From assembly GCF_900188335.1 (NCBI RefSeq), contig NZ_FZOY01000001.1, positions 620,001 through 684,000 of the forward strand: 64,000 nucleotides of DNA. The letters run 5' to 3'. Below, piece by piece: positions 50,726 to 59,632 of the stretch (positions are counted from its first letter, which is position 1; every line of letters starts with the position of its first letter). The stretch is from Tropicimonas sediminicola (lineage in GTDB: Bacteria > Pseudomonadota > Alphaproteobacteria > Rhodobacterales > Rhodobacteraceae). Under the pieces are notes generated by a model. That model was not told the origin of the DNA, did no database searches, and worked only from the letters and a program-made list of their open reading frames with translations. A program made the translations under genes and the position numbers.

Positions 50726-52090
50726 TCAGTCGTCCGCCAGTCCGCGCTTCCATTCGCCCTTGAGCAGACGCAGGTGGAAGGAAGGGAACTTGACCAGTTC
50801 CTCGGCAAGGAACAGCGCGAACACCCAGGTGACCGACAGGTCTAGGTAAAGAATGAACAGCGCGGTCAGCGGCACGCGGAACAGCCACTGGGCGGCGAGA
50901 AAGATGTTCATCACGTAGAGCGTATCGCCGCCCGCCCGGAGCGTGTGGCCGCACATCGCGTTCGAGCCCTTCGGGAAGGGCAGGATAAGCAGAAACGGCA
51001 GGAAGCTCAGCAGCGCCGCGCGGGTTCCGGCCTCGAGATTGCCGTAGAGCGTGCCGGAGGCGAGGATGATCCCGAAAAAGGCGAGCGCAACGATGCCGGC
51101 GGCGATCAGCGCGCCGCGCCAGGCCCGGCGTAGAAAGGTATCGAGCTCCGGCCCCCGGCAGTCCCGTCCCAGCAGTTGCGCCACGGCGATCCCCGTGGCC
51201 ATCGCCCAGGAGATGCTGAAAGTGCCCGCCACCATCACCCAGGGCTGGATCAGCGTCATCGCGGCGAAGTCGTTCACCGTCATCTTCACGAAGAGCAGGG
51301 TGGAGACGTAGTTGGCGACGGTGTTGCTGACGAAGGTGCCGGCAATCGGCAACGAGAAGGCGAGGTGACGCCGGATCGAGGCCTGAAGGGTGGTGTTGCG
51401 CCAACCCGCGACATTCCGAAAGCCCCCCGTCATCCCGAGAAAGCCCACGGCGAGGAACAGGACGCGGGCAAGGGCGCCGACAGCGCTCCCGACCGCGGCG
51501 CCGGTAACGCCCATCTCCGGCAGGCCGAAGTGGCCGTGGATCAGTGCGTAGCTGATGCCGACGTTAATCGGGATGGCGACGAGGTAGCTCAGGAACGGCG
51601 CTTTGGTCTTGCCGCAGCCGTTGAAATAGCTGCCCATGCACTGGCCGACCGCCTCCAGCGTGACCACCCAGAGAAACACCGAGAGGTAGCTCCTCGCCTC
51701 GCCCGCAATCCAGGGTGTGTGGGCGAAATGGTCGATGAAGGTGCCCGCCAGCGCCCAGACGATCACGAGGCCGATGAGCGCGACGACGAGGCTGATGATC
51801 ATCCCGGCCACGAATGCCGTCTTGAGGTTCACCGGGTCCCCGGTGCCGAAGGCCTGCGCCACGCGGATCTGCGTCGCGTTGGCAAAGGCGGCGAGCACGC
51901 CCAGCAGCAGGGCGCCGAAGGAGGCGGCGAGGCCCATCGCGGCCAGCGCCGGTTCGCCGAGCGCCGAGACCAGCCAGGCGTCGATCACGACGATGCCGTG
52001 CAGCATCATCGCCTTGAGCGTCAGCGGCCAGGCCAGGTTGAGGATGGCCCTGTTGGTCGGGATCGTCGGGGATGCCAGGGAAACGGACAT
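50726..52090 (-). CDS. MATE-family multidrug/solute efflux transporter
   Basis: A 454-residue protein with twelve predicted membrane helices in two related halves: SVSLASPTIPTNRAILNLAWPLTLKAMML opens the first, and SIRRHLAFSLPIAGTFVSNT the second. It exports cationic or toxic compounds using a proton or sodium gradient; the substrate is unknown. ATG 52090 is chosen for GGAG 6 bases upstream; ATG 52108 is an alternative. It is convergent with the response regulator and appears unrelated to the FDH island. Confidence 0.87.
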   Translation of the reverse strand: MSVSLASPTIPTNRAILNLAWPLTLKAMMLHGIVVIDAWLVSALGEPALAAMGLAASFGALLLGVLAAFANATQIRVAQAFGTGDPVNLKTAFVAGMIISLVVALIGLVIVWALAGTFIDHFAHTPWIAGEARSYLSVFLWVVTLEAVGQCMGSYFNGCGKTKAPFLSYLVAIPINVGISYALIHGHFGLPEMGVTGAAVGSAVGALARVLFLAVGFLGMTGGFRNVAGWRNTTLQASIRRHLAFSLPIAGTFVSNTVANYVSTLLFVKMTVNDFAAMTLIQPWVMVAGTFSISWAMATGIAVAQLLGRDCRGPELDTFLRRAWRGALIAAGIVALAFFGIILASGTLYGNLEAGTRAALLSFLPFLLILPFPKGSNAMCGHTLRAGGDTLYVMNIFLAAQWLFRVPLTALFILYLDLSVTWVFALFLAEELVKFPSFHLRLLKGEWKRGLADD

Positions 52091-52293
52091 CGGCACTCCA
52101 GCTAACATGGGGTGACACCCCCTGCCGGTCGTCGCGGTGTCCTCCGCGTGGGCCAATGGGCGTCGCGGCGAGGAGGGGCGGGATTTCCGGCGAGGATCTC
52201 TTGCAGGTGCCTGCGGGGCAGGCGGTGTGGCCGTCTTCCGTTCATCGGGCGCCCTGTCGGGCGAGGCCAGCTCCCCGCGGGGCGGGGGAGAGG

Positions 52294-52327
52294 CCGGCGC
52301 CCCACCCGGGAAGGGATGGGGCGCCGG
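52294..52327 (-). terminator. hairpin downstream of TRAP dctM
   Basis: A perfect 11-bp stem (CCGGCGCCCCA 52294-52304 with TGGGGCGCCGG 52317-52327) with a 12-base loop, 31 bases beyond the dctM stop on the minus strand. No T run follows, so the termination role is tentative. Confidence 0.5.
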
Positions 52328-52357
52328 TCGGTGTCGCGCTAGGGGCGTTAGCCCTGC

Positions 52358-53641
52358 CTACTGGCCCAGCATCGCCGGCAGCGTCAGCGAGACCGCCGGG
52401 AAGTAGGTCACCAGGATCAGCGCGGCCAGGATCGCGATGTAGAACGGGAAGATCGACTTCACCGCGTCCTCGATCCGGATCCGGCCCACGGCACAGCCGG
52501 TAAACAGGCAGGTGCCGACCGGCGGGGTGCAGAGGCCGAGGCCGAGGTTGACCAGCATCATGATGCCGAACTGGATCGAGTCCATCCCGAGGTCCTTGGC
52601 GATCGGCAGGAAGATCGGCGTGCAGATCAGGATCAGCGCCGCCATGTCCATGATCATGCCGAGCATCAGGAGCATGATGTTGATCATCAGCAGGATCATG
52701 ATCTTGCTCTCGGAGATGCTGAGCAGCAGTGCGGAGAGCTTGTCCGGAACCTGGAAGATCACCAGCAGGTAGGCGAAGGCGCCGGCAAAGCCGATCAGGA
52801 TCATGACCATCGCGGTGGTGCGCACGGCGGATGTCAGCGCGGTGGTGAAGCCTTTCCAGCCGAGCGACCGGTAGACGAAGGCGGTCAGCAGCACTGCGTA
52901 GATCGCACCGAAGGCACCCGACTCGGTCACCGTGAAGATGCCCGAGAGCACGCCGCCGACGATGATCACGGCGGTGATCAGGCCGGGCACGGCGATGGCG
53001 CCGGTGCGCGCGACCTCACCCCAGCCAGGGAAGGGTTCGGCCGGATACTTGTGCTTGATCGCGATGACGTAGGCCGCAACCGCCAGGCAGAGGCACATCA
53101 GCACCCCGGGAATGACGCCGGCGAGGAACAGCTTGGACACCGAGATGCCGCCGCCCGCCGCCACGGCGTAGATGATCATGTTGTGGCTCGGCGGGATCAC
53201 GATCCCGGCGATGGACGAGGTCACGGTGACGTTCACCGCGTAATCCGCCCGGTATCCGCGCTCCTTCATGACCGGGATCAGGATCGAGCCGAGCGCCGAG
53301 ATGTCGGCGATGGCCGACCCCGAAATGCCGCCGAAGAGCATCGAGGACAGGATGTTCACCGTCGCCAGACCGCCGCGGATATGGCCCACGAGGGTGGAGG
53401 CGAAGCGCACCAGCCGGATGGCGATCCCGCCATGCAGCATGATTTCGCCGGCAAAGACGAAGAAGGGAATCGCCAGCAGTGCAAAGACGTTGATGCCGGC
53501 CATGGTCCGCTGGAAGGTCAGCAGCAGCGGGAAGCCCTCGAACCACATGGCCGAGGCCGCCGCGATGCCCATGGCGAAGGCCACGGGGACACCGATGATC
53601 ACGCTTCCGAAGAAGACGCCAAGGAGAATGCCAAGACCCAT
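52358..53641 (-). CDS. TRAP transporter large permease (DctM family)
   Basis: A 427-residue membrane protein with about twelve helices. Motifs are FVFAGEIMLHGGIAIRLVRFA, FGGISGSAIADISALGSI and IVIPPSHNMIIYA. Last gene of a minus-strand dctP-dctQ-dctM operon; it begins 3 bases after dctQ. Because alginate-type genes lie across the divergent gap, the substrate may be a uronate or unsaturated sugar acid. Confidence 0.92.
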   Translation of the reverse strand: MGLGILLGVFFGSVIIGVPVAFAMGIAAASAMWFEGFPLLLTFQRTMAGINVFALLAIPFFVFAGEIMLHGGIAIRLVRFASTLVGHIRGGLATVNILSSMLFGGISGSAIADISALGSILIPVMKERGYRADYAVNVTVTSSIAGIVIPPSHNMIIYAVAAGGGISVSKLFLAGVIPGVLMCLCLAVAAYVIAIKHKYPAEPFPGWGEVARTGAIAVPGLITAVIIVGGVLSGIFTVTESGAFGAIYAVLLTAFVYRSLGWKGFTTALTSAVRTTAMVMILIGFAGAFAYLLVIFQVPDKLSALLLSISESKIMILLMINIMLLMLGMIMDMAALILICTPIFLPIAKDLGMDSIQFGIMMLVNLGLGLCTPPVGTCLFTGCAVGRIRIEDAVKSIFPFYIAILAALILVTYFPAVSLTLPAMLGQ

Positions 53642-53644
53642 TGC

Positions 53645-54184
53645 TCAGTTCTCCTCGTGATGGACGGGGTCGGGATAGGTTTCGCCATTCCGCCAGTAGA
53701 CAACGCGGAAGACTGCGCGGCAGCCGGCGAACAGGAAGATCAGGCCACCGCTCGTCACCATGGCGAGGGTGCGGAAGCTCTCGGGAATGTTCAGCATCGG
53801 CAGAAGCGTGTCCCAGCCGAAGTTGAACAGCACGATACCGCCGTAGAACATGACCGCGCCGAAACTGGCGAGGATGACGTCGATGACGAAACGCAGGATC
53901 CCGGCGACACGCGGGCCGAAAGCGTCGCGGAAGAGCGTCACGCCCAGATGGAACTGTTCATGAATGCCGACCGCGGCGCCGATGAAGGCGATGTAGGCAA
54001 CCAGCAGGAGGCCGAGCTGTTCCACCCATGTCGGGGTGACGTTCATCACATATCGCCCCCAGACCAGCCATCCGAATGTGGAGACCAGGGTAAACAGAGC
54101 GACGGCACATAGGATGAGGCAGAGTTTGGAGAGGAGGTCGAGCCACTCCTCCACTCTGTGTACGAAGGAAAGGCTGTCTGACAT
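53645..54184 (-). CDS. TRAP transporter small permease (DctQ family)
   Basis: 179 residues with four membrane helices; GRYVMNVTPTWVEQLGLLLVAYIAFIGAAV is the DctQ pattern. It forms the transport unit with DctM. It follows the binding-protein gene after a 65-base gap with a hairpin. Confidence 0.87.
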   Translation of the reverse strand: MSDSLSFVHRVEEWLDLLSKLCLILCAVALFTLVSTFGWLVWGRYVMNVTPTWVEQLGLLLVAYIAFIGAAVGIHEQFHLGVTLFRDAFGPRVAGILRFVIDVILASFGAVMFYGGIVLFNFGWDTLLPMLNIPESFRTLAMVTSGGLIFLFAGCRAVFRVVYWRNGETYPDPVHHEEN

Positions 54185-54207
54185 GCCCCTTGCTTTCTTT
54201 GTTGGCT

Positions 54208-54232
54208 GGCGCCCCGGACCCTCCGGGACGCC
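54208..54232 (-). other. intercistronic hairpin after dctP (minus strand)
   Basis: An 11-bp stem (GGCGCCCCGGA 54208-54218 with TCCGGGACGCC 54222-54232, one G-U pair in RNA) and a 3-base loop, between dctP and dctQ. No T run. Confidence 0.55.
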
Positions 54233-54249
54233 GCGTTTTCAAGTTGATA

Positions 54250-55242
54250 TTACTCGAAGTTCTGGAAAAGCTCGACGATTTCCGTCATCTCGGGGTTCGC
54301 CGCGAGGAACTTCTCGTAGACCGGAGCCATGGCTTCCTGGAACGGTCCCTTGTCCTCGATCATGTTCACCTGAACGCCGGCCGCTTTCACGGTTTCCAGC
54401 GATGCGGTCTCGCGCTCTTTCCAGAGTTCGCGCTGCAGCATGGTGGAGTTCTTGCCGGCGGTCTTGACGATCTCCTGCTGTTCCGGGGTCAGAGTGTCCC
54501 AGGTCTTCTTGGAGATGGCGAGCACTTCCGGAATGATCAGGTGCTCCGAGAAGGAGAAATACGGAGCAACTTCGTGGTGTGCCGTCGACTCGTAGGAGGG
54601 CGGGTTGTTCTCCGCGCCGTCCACGACGTTGGTCTTGATCGACTGGTACACTTCCGCGAAGGCCATCGGCGTGGCGTTGCCACCCAGAGCTGCGATCATG
54701 TCAACGAACAGGTCGTTGTTCATGACGCGGACCTTCATGCCTTCCATGTCGGCGGGCGTGTTGATCGGGCCCTTCGAGTTGTAGAAGGAGCGCGCGCCGG
54801 CGTCATAGTAGCCAAGTGCGATGAGGCCTTTCTTCTCAAGACCGGCAGACAGGGCTTCGCCCGGCGCGCCGTCCATGGCGCGGTGCATCTGGTCGATGCT
54901 CTTGAAGATGAAGGGCAGCGACACGACGTTGGCCTCGGGAACGGCCTGACCCATCGGGCCGAGGCTGAATTCACCGAAGTCGATGATGCCGAGCCGGGTC
55001 TGCTCGATGGCGTCCGGCTGCGAGCCGAGCACGCCCTGGTGAAACACCTTGCCCTTGATCTCGCCGTTGGTCTTCTCGGTGACTTCGGCCATGAAGGCTT
55101 CCATCCCGTGCGACACCGGGTAGTCCTCGACGTGGATATTCCAGCCGCGCCAGTCTTTTGCCTCTGCGGCAGGCGCTGCGACCACGACCGCGAACGCCAG
55201 TGCGCTCGCCAGGGCAGTCGCCCCAAAACCCTTGATTCCCAT
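54250..55242 (-). CDS. TRAP transporter substrate-binding protein (DctP family)
   Basis: 330 residues with a signal peptide ending near AAEA (residue 28). DctP-family markers: HQGVLGSQPDAIEQTRLGIIDFGEFSLG, the substrate-Arg region MEGMKVRVMNNDLFVDMIAALGGNATPMAF and VVDGAENNPPSYEST. ATG 55242 has GGGAGG upstream. Its promoter region is shared with a divergent GntR gene and contains an ExuR/UxuR-like operator, so hexuronates are plausible ligands. Confidence 0.9.
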   Translation of the reverse strand: MGIKGFGATALASALAFAVVVAAPAAEAKDWRGWNIHVEDYPVSHGMEAFMAEVTEKTNGEIKGKVFHQGVLGSQPDAIEQTRLGIIDFGEFSLGPMGQAVPEANVVSLPFIFKSIDQMHRAMDGAPGEALSAGLEKKGLIALGYYDAGARSFYNSKGPINTPADMEGMKVRVMNNDLFVDMIAALGGNATPMAFAEVYQSIKTNVVDGAENNPPSYESTAHHEVAPYFSFSEHLIIPEVLAISKKTWDTLTPEQQEIVKTAGKNSTMLQRELWKERETASLETVKAAGVQVNMIEDKGPFQEAMAPVYEKFLAANPEMTEIVELFQNFE

Positions 55243-55666
55243 AAGTTCCTCCCTTGGGTTAACCGGATTGATGTTGGGCACATTACGCATATGACAAACT
55301 TTTACAACGTGGAAAGGTGCGACACATTGATATACCAGTTTAGACAGGTTTCAGCGGCGTTGCACCCGCACGGCGCTTGTCCAAGACAACTTGGAAGTAT
55401 TAATTGAATCAATGGTTAAGGCGGAAATTTGCCTTTTTTGGATCGTGACGAGGAAGGCTTGAGGGGGCCGGTGGGTTCCGGCAGCCGCTCTTGAGCGGCC
55501 GGGCTTGCGCACCAGAAATTCGTGTCAACGGCGTTTTACAAATCTGAATTTGAAGACTACATCGGATGCAGTAGGGCGGCATCGGACGGGGTGTCTGCCC
55601 CACGGGACGTGCTGCCGTGTCGAGGGGGAATCACGGCGGCCGGCCGACTCGTGAAGGGGGAGAAGA
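55243..55666. promoter_or_regulatory. TRAP/gntR divergent control region
   Basis: 424 relatively AT-rich bases without a gene. It holds the ExuR/UxuR-like site (55326-55339), TTTTACAA (55300-55307), GGTGCGACAC (55316-55325), small dyads CCAAG-ACAA-CTTGG (55381-55394) and ATTGA-A-TCAAT (55403-55413), and TTTTACAAATCTGA (55534-55547). The last and GGTGCGACAC recur in the gap at 56387-56697. Confidence 0.6.
55326..55339. promoter_or_regulatory. ExuR/UxuR-like GntR operator
   Basis: ATTGATATACCAGT matches 12 of 14 positions of the hexuronate-regulator consensus ATTGGTATACCAAT as I recall it, keeping the dyad around TATA. It lies 84 bases upstream of the TRAP dctP start. Confidence 0.6.
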
Positions 55667-56386
55667 ATGAGCGAAGCGCCTGAAAATGGCTCGCCGCGTC
55701 CGGCGCGCACAGGGACCTTGTCGGATCATGTCTATGAGAAGATCGTCGCCGCGATCGCCGACGGAACCTATCCACTCGGCAGCAAGCTGCCCACCGAATA
55801 CGCGATGTGCGACGAGTTCGGCGTGTCCCGCCCCGTGCTTCGTCAGGCCCTGCGCCAGCTGCGCGAGGACGACGTCATCCATTCCCGGCAGGGCTCCGGA
55901 TCCTACGTCAAGCGGCGTCCGGACCATGCGATACTGACATTCGCGCCGGTCGGCTCGATCGCCGACATCCAGCGGACATTCGAATTCCGGGCCGCTATAG
56001 AGGGCGAGGCCGCCTATCTCGCGGCGGAGCGGCGGACGGCGAAGGATCTGGAGGAGATCCGCGATGCCGTGGCCGAGCTCGACCGCTGCATCCGGGAGAA
56101 CGAGCTGGGCGTTGACGCGGACGAGGTCCTGCACTCCGCGATCTGCCAGGCCTCCGACAACCAGTACTTCGTCGCCGCGCGGCAATCGATGCGGGAGAAC
56201 ATCCTTGCCGGTATGAACCTCACCCGGAATCTGTCGCTCACCAAGACCCGCCAGCGGCTCGACCTCGTTCAGGCCGAGCATTACGCGATCCTCGACGCCA
56301 TAGAGCGCCAGGACCGGGAGGGCGCCCGAAAGGCGATGCGGGCGCATGTCGAGAACGCCCGGCGGCGGGTCTTCGAGGGCGACTGA
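55667..56386 (+). CDS. GntR/FadR-family regulator (FCD domain)
   Basis: 239 residues. A winged helix at about 15-85 (LPTEYAMCDEFGVSRPVLRQALRQLREDDVI, QGSGSYV) and a helical FCD effector domain at 95-235 with metal/acid-binding residues in HSAICQASDNQYF and HYAILDAI. Regulators of this type answer to uronates and other organic acids. Divergent from the TRAP operon and upstream of a second GntR gene. Confidence 0.88.
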   Translation: MSEAPENGSPRPARTGTLSDHVYEKIVAAIADGTYPLGSKLPTEYAMCDEFGVSRPVLRQALRQLREDDVIHSRQGSGSYVKRRPDHAILTFAPVGSIADIQRTFEFRAAIEGEAAYLAAERRTAKDLEEIRDAVAELDRCIRENELGVDADEVLHSAICQASDNQYFVAARQSMRENILAGMNLTRNLSLTKTRQRLDLVQAEHYAILDAIERQDREGARKAMRAHVENARRRVFEGD

Positions 56387-56697
56387 GTCGCGGGATCCGG
56401 TGTCGGCGCGGACGAAAATGCACGCCAGACATGCAAGTCGAATTGGTAAAATTGGTGCGACACTTCGTGCCAAGAATGCCAGATGCCGAAATTTCGATCA
56501 TCGCTGCGGCAATGGCTATCATTCTGAAAAACATCCGGTAATCTGATTGTGATCGCGAGTGATGGGCACTTTCAAGGTGCCTGGAGCGACACTCTGGCAT
56601 GTCAGATTTGTAAAATTTGTCTGGACATGTCCCCTGTCTGAGATGCTAGATCCTTCCAACGCCGCCACCAAACCAGGGGTGACGTTGGGAGGGAAGC
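56387..56697. promoter_or_regulatory. gap between the two gntR genes
   Basis: 311 AT-richer bases with no gene. AATTGGT appears twice 9 bases apart (56440-56446 and 56449-56455), resembling hexuronate-operator half-sites; GGTGCGACAC is at 56454-56463; and the inverse TCAGATTTGTAAAA is at 56602-56615. The last two are shared with the TRAP/gntR gap. Confidence 0.5.
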
Positions 56698-57480
56698 ATG
56701 GCGAAAATCGCAGTAGATCGGCTGAGAACGGTTTCTGAACTGCTTCTCGACATGCGTCTCTCTCCTGAGAAAAGCAAGGTTTCTCAGATATTTGATGCCA
56801 TTCGGGCGCTCATTGTCGAGATCAAGCTGCTTCCAGGGCAGCAGATTTCGGAGCTTGAGGTGGCGGACGCTCTGGAGACCAGCAAGACGCCGGTGCGCGA
56901 GGCTCTGATACGTTTGGAAGATGCGGGACTTGTCAGAATTGTTCCAAAGAGCGGGACCTACGTGACACCGATCCGAATCGACCGCTACGTCGAGGCCTGC
57001 TTCATCCGGGTGAATTTGGAGATCGGCGCTGTGCGCAGGGCTGCCAGGAAATCCCACACCTCGGACGCCGATTTCTGTCGGGAGCTCGACGAGGGCATCG
57101 CGGAGCAGGAAGAAGTGATCGCACGCGACGATTACCGCCGCTTCTTCGAGCTCGACGAAGCCTTCCACAGGGCGCTCTACCAGCTTGCCGGCGTGCCGGG
57201 GGTGTGGTGGACGGTCAAGGGCGTCCAGGCCGACGTCGACCGTGTGCGCCATCTCAAGACCCTGCGGAACATCCGCAAGGGGCCCCAGATCATCGAACAG
57301 CACCGCGCCATCCGGGATGCGATCGCCGCCGGGTCTCCGGCCGACGCGGAAACGGCGCTGCTGGCCCATATCGGCGGGCTCGGCACCGAGATCGAGACGC
57401 TCTCGCGCCAGCCGGGCCTGCTCGAACATATCGAAATTCTCAACGCTGCTGTGAAGCGGCCTCACCTGCTCCGCGCCTAA
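56698..57480 (+). CDS. second GntR-family regulator (FCD domain)
   Basis: 260 residues. The winged helix (about 25-90) contains LPGQQISELEVADALETSKTPVREALIRLEDAGLV; the FCD domain has ELDEAFHRALYQLAG and EQHRAIRDAI. The sequence is clearly different from the first GntR. It ends 32 bases before the ABC ATPase gene, so it is likely the local regulator of the ABC/lyase operon. The start has GGGAGG just upstream. Confidence 0.88.
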   Translation: MAKIAVDRLRTVSELLLDMRLSPEKSKVSQIFDAIRALIVEIKLLPGQQISELEVADALETSKTPVREALIRLEDAGLVRIVPKSGTYVTPIRIDRYVEACFIRVNLEIGAVRRAARKSHTSDADFCRELDEGIAEQEEVIARDDYRRFFELDEAFHRALYQLAGVPGVWWTVKGVQADVDRVRHLKTLRNIRKGPQIIEQHRAIRDAIAAGSPADAETALLAHIGGLGTEIETLSRQPGLLEHIEILNAAVKRPHLLRA

Positions 57481-57512
57481 CGCGAGCAAAGAACTCCAGA
57501 TCGGGAGGAATA

Positions 57513-58607
57513 ATGTCCGGCGTGTTTCTTGAAGGGATCGTGAAGCGATACGGATCGCTTTCTGTGGTTCATGGGATCGATCTCGAGATCAAGCCTCGGG
57601 AATTCGTTGTCCTCGTCGGGCCTTCGGGCTGCGGCAAGTCCACGACACTGCGGATGATCGCGGGTCTGGAAGAAATCTCCGACGGCACGCTGCGCATCGG
57701 TGACCGTGTGATGAACAGGGTCGCACCGAAGGACCGCGACGTGGCGATGGTGTTCCAGAACTACGCGCTCTACCCGCACCTGAACGTGGCCGACAACATG
57801 GCCTTCGGTCTGCGGATCCGGAAGACGCCGAAGGACGAGATCGCCAAGTCGATCGAGGAAGTCGCCCAGATCCTCGGCCTGACCGAGTATCTCGAGCGCC
57901 GTCCCGCCGACCTCTCCGGCGGTCAGCGCCAGCGCGTCGCCATGGGCCGCGCCATCGTCCGCCATCCGGACGTGTTCCTGTTCGACGAGCCGCTCTCCAA
58001 CCTCGACGCCAAGCTGCGTACCCAGATGCGGGCAGAGATCAAGCGTCTGCACAAGCGTCTGGGCGTCACCTCGATCTACGTGACCCACGACCAGGTCGAA
58101 GCCATGACCCTCGCCGACAGGATCGTCGTGATGGCCGATGGCCGGATCGAGCAGATCGGCACGCCGATGGACCTGTTCAACAACCCGGTCAACACCTTCG
58201 TTGCCGGCTTCATCGGCTCGCCGCCGATGAACCAGTTCTCCGCCGTCATCGAGGAAGGCCAGGGCGGCCTCGTGGCGCGTGCCAACGGCACCACCATTCC
58301 GCTCCCGGCCCTGGAAGAGCTGCGCGGCGCGGCCGGGCGTGACGTCGTCGTGGGCATCCGCCCCGAGCACGTCCACCTCGGCGCCGAGGAAGGGACGAGC
58401 GCGATCCCGATCGAACTCGACCTGATCGAGACCCTGGGCTCCGAGGCGCTTCTGCACACCCACGTCGGCAACGAGACCTTCGTCGCCAAGGTCGAGACCC
58501 ATGGCGAGATCGGCCACCTGCAGGGTGTCAACGCGCTGCACGTCAAGCCGGAGAGGGTGAAGCTCTTCGACCGTGAAACCGGCCGTGCCATCGGCCGGGC
58601 AGCCTGA
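57513..58607 (+). CDS. ABC transporter ATPase, MalK/AlgS type
   Basis: A 364-residue sugar-type ABC ATPase. It shows Walker A GPSGCGKST, signature LSGGQRQRVAMGRAI, Walker B VFLFDEPLSNLDAKLR, the H-loop THDQVEA, and a C-terminal TOBE/MalK domain (about 240-364). Its size matches AlgS of Sphingomonas sp. A1 (about 363). ATG 57513 has GGGAGGA upstream; the frame extends back into the gntR gene. It energises the two permeases downstream. Confidence 0.9.
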   Translation: MSGVFLEGIVKRYGSLSVVHGIDLEIKPREFVVLVGPSGCGKSTTLRMIAGLEEISDGTLRIGDRVMNRVAPKDRDVAMVFQNYALYPHLNVADNMAFGLRIRKTPKDEIAKSIEEVAQILGLTEYLERRPADLSGGQRQRVAMGRAIVRHPDVFLFDEPLSNLDAKLRTQMRAEIKRLHKRLGVTSIYVTHDQVEAMTLADRIVVMADGRIEQIGTPMDLFNNPVNTFVAGFIGSPPMNQFSAVIEEGQGGLVARANGTTIPLPALEELRGAAGRDVVVGIRPEHVHLGAEEGTSAIPIELDLIETLGSEALLHTHVGNETFVAKVETHGEIGHLQGVNALHVKPERVKLFDRETGRAIGRAA

Positions 58608-58620
58608 GGCGGGGGGAGAC

Positions 58621-59622
58621 ATGGCCAACATTAGCAACTCACCCTCTGACCGGAGCGACGGCGTGATTGCCGGCAGCGCTCCGTCAGTAGGGCCGACACG
58701 TCCCTTCGCCAAGCGGCTGGACCGCATCCAGATGCACCTTCGGCGGGAATGGCAGATCTACCTGATGCTCGCCCCGACCATCATCTGGTTCCTGCTCTTC
58801 CTGTATCGCCCGATGTACGGGCTGCAGATCGCCTTCAAGGATTATTCGGTGTTCCTCGGCTTCGAGGGCAGCCCCTGGGTCGGGTTCGAGCACTTCCAGA
58901 CCCTGTTCCAGAGCGACCAGTTCCTGCGCGCCCTGAAGAACACGGTTATCATCTCTTCGCTGACGCTGGTATTCGGCTTCCCGATGCCGATCATCCTGGC
59001 GCTGATGTTCAACGAGATCCTGAACGAGACCTTCAAGCGGACGGCCCAGACCATCGTCTACCTGCCGCACTTCATCTCCTCGGTGATCATCGCGGGTATC
59101 ATCATCACGGCGTTCTCGCCCTCCGCGGGTATCGTGAACACCGTCATCGGATGGTTCGGGGTGGAGCCGATCTACTTCCTGACGAAACCGGAATGGTTCA
59201 GGCCGATCTTCATCGGTGCGGGCATCTGGCAGGAGGCGGGCTTCCAGTCGATCGTCTTCCTTGCGGCAATCGCGGGCGTGAACCCCTCGCTCTACGAATC
59301 CGCCGTAGTCGATGGTGCCAACCGCTGGCAGATGATGTGGAAGATCACCATCCCCTGCATCATGCCGACGATCATCATCATGCTGATCATCCGCATCGGC
59401 AACCTGCTGGAAGTGGGCTTCGAGATGATCATCCTGCTCTACCAGCCGGCCACCTACCAGACCGCGGACGTGATCAACACCTTCATCTACCGTCAGGGCC
59501 TCATCGGCGGACAATACGACCTCGCCGCAGCGGCCGGTCTGTTCAACGCCGTGGTCGCCTTCACCCTGGTGATGACCGCGAACACGATCTCCAAACGCGT
59601 CTCCAAGACGTCGCTGTGGTGA
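58621..59622 (+). CDS. ABC permease, LplB/AlgM1 type
   Basis: A 333-residue permease with a hydrophilic 40-residue N-terminus and six helices. The EAA loop is YESAVVDGANRWQMMWKITIPCIMP. It has the LplB-like pattern YRPMYGLQIAFKDYSVF...GFEHF. Sphingomonas AlgM1 is about 324 residues. ATG 58621 has GGGGGAGAC upstream, 13 bases after the ATPase gene. Confidence 0.87.
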   Translation: MANISNSPSDRSDGVIAGSAPSVGPTRPFAKRLDRIQMHLRREWQIYLMLAPTIIWFLLFLYRPMYGLQIAFKDYSVFLGFEGSPWVGFEHFQTLFQSDQFLRALKNTVIISSLTLVFGFPMPIILALMFNEILNETFKRTAQTIVYLPHFISSVIIAGIIITAFSPSAGIVNTVIGWFGVEPIYFLTKPEWFRPIFIGAGIWQEAGFQSIVFLAAIAGVNPSLYESAVVDGANRWQMMWKITIPCIMPTIIIMLIIRIGNLLEVGFEMIILLYQPATYQTADVINTFIYRQGLIGGQYDLAAAAGLFNAVVAFTLVMTANTISKRVSKTSLW

Positions 59623-59632
59623 GGCAAGTCCG

